This document shows, piece by piece, positions 57,203 through 64,000 of a DNA stretch of 64,000 nt. Under the pieces are notes generated by a model. The model saw only the letters and a program-made list of their open reading frames with translations. It was not told the DNA's origin and made no database searches. A program made the position numbers and the translations under genes. Each line of letters starts with the position of its first letter. The stretch's first letter is position 1. This stretch comes from Cymbidium sinense (Eukaryota > Streptophyta > Magnoliopsida > Asparagales > Orchidaceae), in contig CM038215.1 of the NCBI GenBank assembly GCA_021442155.1, forward strand, positions 213,398,982 to 213,462,981, given 5' to 3'.

Positions 57203-60200
57203 TATTAAAATTGGATACGCTCAGTTGTGCTCCAACAAATGAGTTGAATGCTCAATTATAATATTTGAGAATTTTGCAAGGGTTGAAACGAGACTAAATA
57301 AACTTGTAAATATATTAAAATATTTGCAACTATTTTGAAAATACAAGTTTTCTTTTTCAAAGTCTAATTTAAGCCCATCAAGCTACACGTGGCCCTGAGC
57401 AGATTGCTCTAACTATGAGATAGGGCCATATGTTTTTTATTTGTTAGCCCGATTTTCTTTCTCACAAGTATTAGAGTTAATGTGATTGAAGCTTTTAGGT
57501 TATAATTAAATTAACAAAATTAACAAACCTCTAAAATTACAAATAGAATTTTTGCTCTCAACATGATCAAACAAACAAATATTATTATAGACTAAGAACT
57601 GCACGCTAGTAGATCTCTTCAAAGTTCAAATCATATTTCTCTTACATTTACTTATAGCATTTAAGTCCTAAAAAAAAAAAAAAAAAAAAGAGTAAATCGA
57701 ACTCTCTGTTGTTTTGCAAGTTGTGAAGAGTTTTTCATGTGCATTGGAAACATGCTTAAGTAGTTGTTTTAAAAAATTAAACTAATTATGCTATGAAAAA
57801 AAATTTATTTAATTTAATATTATTAGAATAAATTTTTTATTATTTATTTAAATAAGATCACTAAGATTTATATATGTTTAATAATTTTAATAATTTTTTA
57901 TTGGATAATTAACTAATTTAATATTTAATAAAATAATTCTTACTAACATTTTATTATAGCTAATTTGATATTAATTTGATATTAAATGATGATTTCTAAG
58001 TTATTATTATTTAATCATAATTAGGCCTTATACATGCAACTAACTGAATAATTATTTAGAAAGCTTAACTGAAGTAGGCATCTTATTGACTCAATTCTAC
58101 AAACAAAGAATCCCCTTACCGTAAAAATCAAAGTCCATCTTATTAACATCCCAATAATAAATTAAATATAGAAATTTCTAATCTTCCAACTTCCTATTGA
58201 GGATAAATTACCAATGGTCAATAAACAACATATATATATATGTCTTTTAGAGTATTATATGTAGAATTAATGAATATAGTTAAAGAGAAAGAGTACTTTC
58301 ATAGATTATCTCCTATATACTCACAATTTCATCCTTAGAATTCATCAAAGTAACGCATTCATAATATTGTTGAAGAGCTCATCAAGGTCAAAAAGCTGAA
58401 ACAATTTAGACTTGTCAACTCTCACTATAGAAAAATGCGCTCATCTAGTTACAGGCTAAACCCTTGGTGGATTTTTCTCAATCTCGTCCATACAAATTAA
58501 TGTTATCGAGTAATACTCTGACAAACAACTTTGGATAGGTAAAAAATTCTTGGTGGAGATAATGAGGACGAACAACGAGAGCGAGAGCAAGCAAGGAAAG
58601 GAGTGATGAGGCGAGACCGAGCTTGCTTGCTTGAGGTTGATGAGGTGAGCACCGTAAGCATTGAAATTGTGGTTTGTTTGCACCTTAGCTTTCCAAGTCA
58701 ATCACACAATCGGCTATGAGAGTGATGCTTGCAGGAGTCAGACCCGAAGCTGAAGCCGGCGTTGACCATGGAGTCGATCACGCGAGTGAGTGGGATCAAG
58801 CTGGAATGACGTTCCACGCCATTAGGAGCAGCAACTTGGATATATAAGCCAAAATGTGGAAGTAAAAGAGTTTAGGGCTTTTCTATGTAGTATTAAAGAT
58901 TTAATGATGAGTCTGAGCGATTAAAGTTTATAAGATGGGCAAGAAAGAGGTGAATTGCCAATGGGTGATCACAAGGGAGAGCATTAATTAGATTAGTTTT
59001 GATGTGTGTGTTTTAGGGTGTTGTGGCTAGAGATGTGCTAAAATAACTTAATATGTAAATAAGACTTGTAAGAGATGTAAGATTATGAGTTGAAGAGTCA
59101 AGACTATTATATTCTTATTGAAGAAATTTTTTTATAGCTCTTAGATCTTATGGCCTAACGAAGGAAGTCATTATTATGAAAATATTTTAATTTTAAAAAT
59201 TTCTAAACATCAGGAATTAATCAATATTAGAATCGAGTAGACTAGAGTTAAATTGTTAGATATATAAATGTAGTGATATCCTAAACTATACTATAAAGCG
59301 AGATATACAATTATTTCCTATTCATGAAATTGAGCTCTATGAGGATGCTGCTTATTATATGCCTAAAAGATAAATGATTGATTCCATGAGACTAGTATTA
59401 TTAAAGCATTAAAGAAAATAAAAAAAGATATCAAAACAAATGAAATAGAAAATGAGGAAAAAAAAATTGAAATCTAGCTCTGATGAAGATTTAACTCAAA
59501 ATTATGCCTTAATAAAATTTGAGATTTTATTAGAATCAAATAATGACCAAAATTTGAATAGTCAAATTTCTAGAGCTTAAATATAAAATTTAAATAAAAA
59601 AAATTTAAATATAATTATTTCTTATTGATTAGATTTTTGCGATGGGCTCTAATTGTTCTCTTGCTATGGCACTTTTTTAGGCTCTTTTTACTTCTTGAGT
59701 ATCTTGACATGCTTTAGCTTTTTTTTGGATTCTTATAATTGGTCTTTTCATATTTAGCAATTTTTTACTATACCATTAACTTGCTCTTCATATAAAATAT
59801 AATATTTATTAATATAAATAATCATACATTATTCCACATTAATAAGAGTCATTGGAGAAAGATTGGAGACATCATGTTTCTACTTATTTTAATAATCATG
59901 CCTAACTCTTTGCCCAGTTGAATCTTAACTTAACTGTTAATCCTAAGCCAAAAATGAGTTTGCTCTTTTGCATTGCCCAATATAATTGCTCTCTTGCATT
60001 ATTCTCTTACAAGCGTCACTCCCTTGCATCTCTCTCTATTGATCAATATAACTTTATTATATTGAATCTTGTCTACTCTTCTAGATTTAAATGCGAATTT
60101 ATATATAGCATTTAAGTCCAAAAAAAAAAATAATAAAAATAAAAATAAAATAAAATCATGTTTGAATGCAAACTTTTTATTATCGGATTATATATAATTA

Positions 60201-60857
60201 GCAATCCCAGTCTATAGATCTAATTCTTTATGTATGAGTAGAGTCAACAAGGTTTGTAACTCAATCAATATTTAAATGAATTAAAGGGTTATGAAAATTT
60301 TGATCATAATCTTCTACGAGCATGCTTGTTAAATTGACAAGATTCAATATAATAAAGTTTAATTAAGTAATTATATCTCGATGATAATTGTGTTACTTGA
60401 AAATTTCAACTTATTGGGATATTTATATTACTATCAAAACATCTTAAATTGTAATAAAAATCATCTATGACATAAATCTTGATTAAAATAAAATTAAAAT
60501 AAAATTAAAATAATAAAATTAATAAAATATTTAAATGAAATCTATCACTTAAAGATTAAAGCAAAATTCATCCATCATTTATAATAGTTTATTGAGGATG
60601 ATAAATTTAATATTAACTTCTATTTGTTTACAAAGAGTTAATGTTGTATATTGTGTATCTCAATGGTTATCTATACTAATAAAGATATGACATGTGATCT
60701 CTAACTATATGATTTTACCTTAAAATGGTGTCATATCTCACAAAACTCTTATTCCATAGTTAATTTGAGATATAATAGAATAAGATGATACAATTAGACA
60801 CATTTTCCACCAACTCATCCTGAAATATAAAGAATTTGGACAAATTGGTGAAAATTT
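57203..60857. other. Mostly AT-rich unassigned DNA between the two direct repeats
   Basis: A poly-A run at about 57,670-57,689 follows TATAGCATTTAAGTCC (57,653-57,668). The same 16-mer precedes an A-rich run at 60,104-60,119, which suggests two retroposon tails. A GC-richer island is described separately (58,540-58,850). No gene. Confidence 0.45.
58456..58850 (-). other. GC-richer island, possible minus-strand promoter or gene fragment
   Basis: Unlike the AT-rich surroundings, about 58,540-58,830 is rich in GAGCG, GACC and GCCGGC words. On the minus strand a TATA-like CTTATATATCC (near 58,836-58,850) is followed by a short frame MAWNVIPA and then MVNAGFSFGSDSCKHHS, and farther down by the frame 58,701-58,456 beginning MTWKAKVQTNHNFNAYGAH. 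None belongs to a family I recognise. It may be a captured gene fragment or retrotransposon leader. Confidence 0.3.
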
Positions 60858-62290
60858 AATCTCACTAATTCATCATGAATAAATTCTCATATTTCAAATT
60901 TTTCTATTAATCATTTCATATTTAAATCATATATTCGAAAACATGTAACATCAAATATCAACATAGATATAGAGCAACTAAAAATATCAAAACATAAATC
61001 ACACATACCCAAAAAGTCTTTATAATCTCTCTAAAATTGTACACCAAAAGTTGTACAAGTCAATAAATTTATCTATCTACTACCTTCCTCCTTATTCTTG
61101 TTTAAAAGTACAGGTGTAATATCATAAGTTAATAGCCCAATGAGACAAATAATACTAAAATAAATCTAATGCACGACAGATGAAACAACATGCATCTAAA
61201 GTGGAATTTTGCATGAAAGTAATAGTAAGTAACGACACGCTTGCATGTGTAAGAACTAAATAATAGTGAATGCTTGCTAATAAGTATAAAAACTGAACTG
61301 TAGTCTGTAAAGTTATGAAATGTAAACAATAAACAGTTGAGATGACTATGCATGTATGTAATTAATTTAATGTAGTTTTGTTTAAATCTAAATTAAATTG
61401 TTTTATTAGAAATGTCATTTATATTTGTATAGGTTTGACTCTATAAAACATGAGTGTCATCATCCGTTAGTCAATCAAAATTATTAATAAGATTGGTCAT
61501 CCCAACATTGTATATCGATAATCCTCCAAATATCAGTTAGTCTAATTTAATTTGAATGACAAGAGTTGGGAACTCTAAGATTTTCTATTAAAGGCTCATC
61601 TTATCAAAACTTTTGTCTACATGTGTAGGTTTATAAAATAGTCTACTTGTAACAATTTTATGATATTTCTTCATATGCATTACTTTTCATTTGATATTTA
61701 GAAATGTCTATACTAAATCATTTATCAATATGCACAATTTTATAAAATGACCTCAATAAATCTAACTTGATTAAAATCATATTAAATCAGCGAAGCATGG
61801 GTTTTAAGCTGTGCAAGTTATCAGTCTTGTTTGAAAATGATATAAGAGAAATATTTAACTATCGTGTGTGTATATATATATATATATATATAAAAGGTAT
61901 CTATAAGAAGTAATAGAAATATTGACAACCAATAGTCTTATTGAAATCTAAATTTAAATTAGCAATTACAAGTCTCACCTTAGTGTTTGGATCAGTTTTG
62001 TGACATGCTTTATGCTTCCTTGAATATACATGTCGTTGGATTTTTTATTTTTTTTATCGAAATATTTAACATAAACATAAGTTTGCGTACAAGCTTATTA
62101 ATATCTTATTTGGGTTTGATTCCTCATGCAATCCTGAATAATACACATTTTTTTATAAGACTGATATTATTGTTATCTCCTAAAATTATTACATAATAGT
62201 AACATATTAATTACTACTATAACAATAACATTTTAGAATTTTGTGGAAGAGATAATAAACTTATCCATTTAGATTAAAGTTATACTTTTA
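60858..62290. repeat. Copy B of the ~1.3-1.4-kb diverged direct repeat
   Basis: Same order and orientation as 54,448-55,720, about 6.4 kb away, with extra small insertions, including a (TA)n run at about 61,870-61,892. The frames 61,129-61,353 (-) and 61,987-62,196 (+) are not supported as genes. Confidence 0.8.
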
Positions 62291-63789
62291 GAATCACCAA
62301 AAAAAAAATCATTCCTTTTTCTTATTCTAAATCTTCCTCATATCGTTTCAGGGTTTTAACTTAATTAATATAATTATAAAATTACATATATATGTATATA
62401 GTTCAATTAAATTTAATTACTTGATTTTTCCTTTTGATTTCCTTATTTCAATTCTACTAGCATTAACATGTTTAAAATCTAATTTTAATAACTATATACA
62501 TGTATTTATTATCTATTATAGTTTCTAGAAATGTTTATATATATATACGCACATTTAATTAGCTCACTCCTCTTCTAAACTATTTGTTGCCTTTTAAAAA
62601 ATGAAACTAGGATTTAATGGTTTGTATTTATTTCATGCTCTTATTCTTATATGCTACGCACACATATATATAAAATCGTTACTTGAAATCTTCCCACTAA
62701 TTCTTTTTCTTGAGCTTATTAATTTCGTTTGGCAAATTCCGTCATAAAACTGCGACAACCCTCCTAGCTAGCAGCTTCCATCTTCCGTCCAGCCAATAGG
62801 CCCGAAATTTTTTTTTCTCTCTCCCTACTCTCGCATGATGTGCTGGCACAGAGAAAATGGGAGGCTGAATAGAGGAATTAAGGAAAAGAATGGGAATTGC
62901 TGTCTTATTATTATACAAATTAATTAAATTATTTAATATTATTTTGCTTTTAATCACCACCCTTAATTTTCTCTGCATGTTGATTTTGGTGGAAGATAGT
63001 CAAGTCTATAGTAATTATAGATTAGGTTAATAATTTACTTAAACATATATGAAATTATAATTGAATAATTTATTAAATTGATTTATTTAACTATTTTAAT
63101 TAATAATTTATAATGTATCATATGCACACACACATTATATATATATATATATATATATAATCATTTTAATCATAATAAAATGTAGAATTTTGTGAAAATG
63201 TATAGGATGATTTTGAGATGTATGAAAATGAGGTATAATTTAAAATGCGTAATTTGATTTGCATTTATGATATTTTGGAGTATTATAAATGGCACCATAA
63301 AAAGAGCGAATTTGACTGAGACCCTCTGATTGGGTGTTTTTTTCATTAATGATACCATTTAATAGCATCCTGTATGTTCTCTAATAACTCTACCTCATTA
63401 AGTTGTGAATCATAGAGTGTATTTGATAGGATATAGAATTCTTTATTAGTTAATGTTGATTTGAAATTATTTTCTTAGATAAACATTCACTTCAGATTTG
63501 TAATATTCTTATGGACAAAGCAAATCATAATTGTTGATAAGGATCTTTTAGTTATGTTGGGCCAACTACCTCTTTGACTAAATTGATCATTTATAAATAT
63601 TTGGGGTGATGAAATATGTGATATTTATCGAGCTCATCATCATCCCCCCATCCAAGATATGATAATAAAATTTCTTAATTTAAAACCAAATGCAATTATT
63701 TTATAGAGAAAACAACTCTAAATTCCCATATTTTCTATTCCTCTTAAGCATTGTGTGAGTTTAAGTGGGCGTTTTCATTCAAATTGAAG
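62291..63789. other. AT-rich unassigned DNA
   Basis: Includes a (TA)n run at about 63,136-63,159 and a C/T-rich stretch at 62,755-62,835 (CTCTCTCCCTACTCTCGC) similar in style to 56,055-56,075 (CTCTCTCCTGCTTCTCAC). No gene recognised. Confidence 0.45.
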
Positions 63790-63799
63790 AGAAAGAGGT

Positions 63800-64000
63800 T
63801 TTAGGGCATTGATTTTTAAGTAAATTTTAAAACTCAAAATTTTGTATTTAATTTCTTCTTCTGTAGGTCAAATCGAAGACTCATATCGTTGATCTTGGGT
63901 CCAGTCAAGAATGAATTGAAGTCCTTTGATGTCAATCTTGGTTTCAATAAGAGATGAAAAACTTCCCTCCATCGATCTTCGGTCCAGAGTAAGAGAGGAG
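63800..64000 (+). repeat. Second copy of the gypsy leader-like sequence, cut by the window end
   Basis: Resembles 47,150-47,375: CATCGATCTTCGGTCCAGAG against CATCGATCTTGGATTCAAAG, and CGTTGATCTTGGGTCCAGT against CATTGATCTTGGGTCTAGT. Inside each copy a GATCTTGG-centred motif occurs three times at ~60-65-bp spacing. It suggests another gypsy copy continuing past 64,000. Confidence 0.7.

Overview
The window looks like nuclear DNA of a flowering plant, probably a monocot. It is AT-rich, gene-poor and full of retrotransposons. One host gene has a GC-rich first exon in this AT-rich background, which is common in monocots; the species cannot be told from the sequence. Only two host genes are recognisable, and both are partial: the 3' exon of a glycine-zipper protein gene (17,283-18,043, +) and the first two exons of a 4-coumarate:CoA ligase-like (acyl-CoA synthetase) gene (40,830-42,150, +). 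The second carries an apparent one-base deletion and has no 3' exons in the window.

Left part (1-16.1 kb): the window opens inside an RTE-type LINE fragment (-) that abuts about 5.6 units of a ~183-bp tandem repeat. A non-autonomous LTR element follows (2,885-7,002, target-site duplication GTTCT). It has no gag-pol, and its interior consists largely of degenerate tandem arrays and a GC-rich block. After an unassigned stretch comes a degenerate Ty3/gypsy chromovirus-like element (10,056-16,142, +, target-site duplication TTATG) with ~1-kb LTRs. It lies just upstream of, or within an intron of, the glycine-zipper gene.

Middle (18-34.7 kb): noncoding DNA with several tandem duplications (three copies of a ~110-bp motif at 20.25-20.9 kb, a ~470-bp pair at 23 kb, a nearly identical 610-bp pair at 25.65-26.88 kb), then a minus-strand Ty3/gypsy element (28,222-33,520). 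That element has lost RNase H and the start of integrase, and a second primer-binding site lies outside its left LTR. A MITE-like element, a TA microsatellite and a ~330-bp foldback element with long arms follow.

Right part (35-64 kb): a nearly full-length L1-type LINE (34,991-40,507, 15-bp target-site duplication, poly-A) inserted only ~320 bp upstream of the 4CL-like start codon. Beyond the 4CL-like exons lie remains of a second Ty3/gypsy lineage (44.8-47.4 kb), a 35-36-bp array, a 63-bp array that stays open as a 21-residue protein repeat, a 5'-truncated RTE LINE nested in a tandemly duplicated ~600-bp unit, a diverged pair of ~1.3-kb direct repeats, an 88-bp repeat, and a second copy of the gypsy leader sequence at the window end.

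No tRNA, rRNA, CRISPR or organellar sequence was recognised. Nothing behaves as an operon. The functional story is two host genes whose upstream or intronic space has been filled by mobile DNA.
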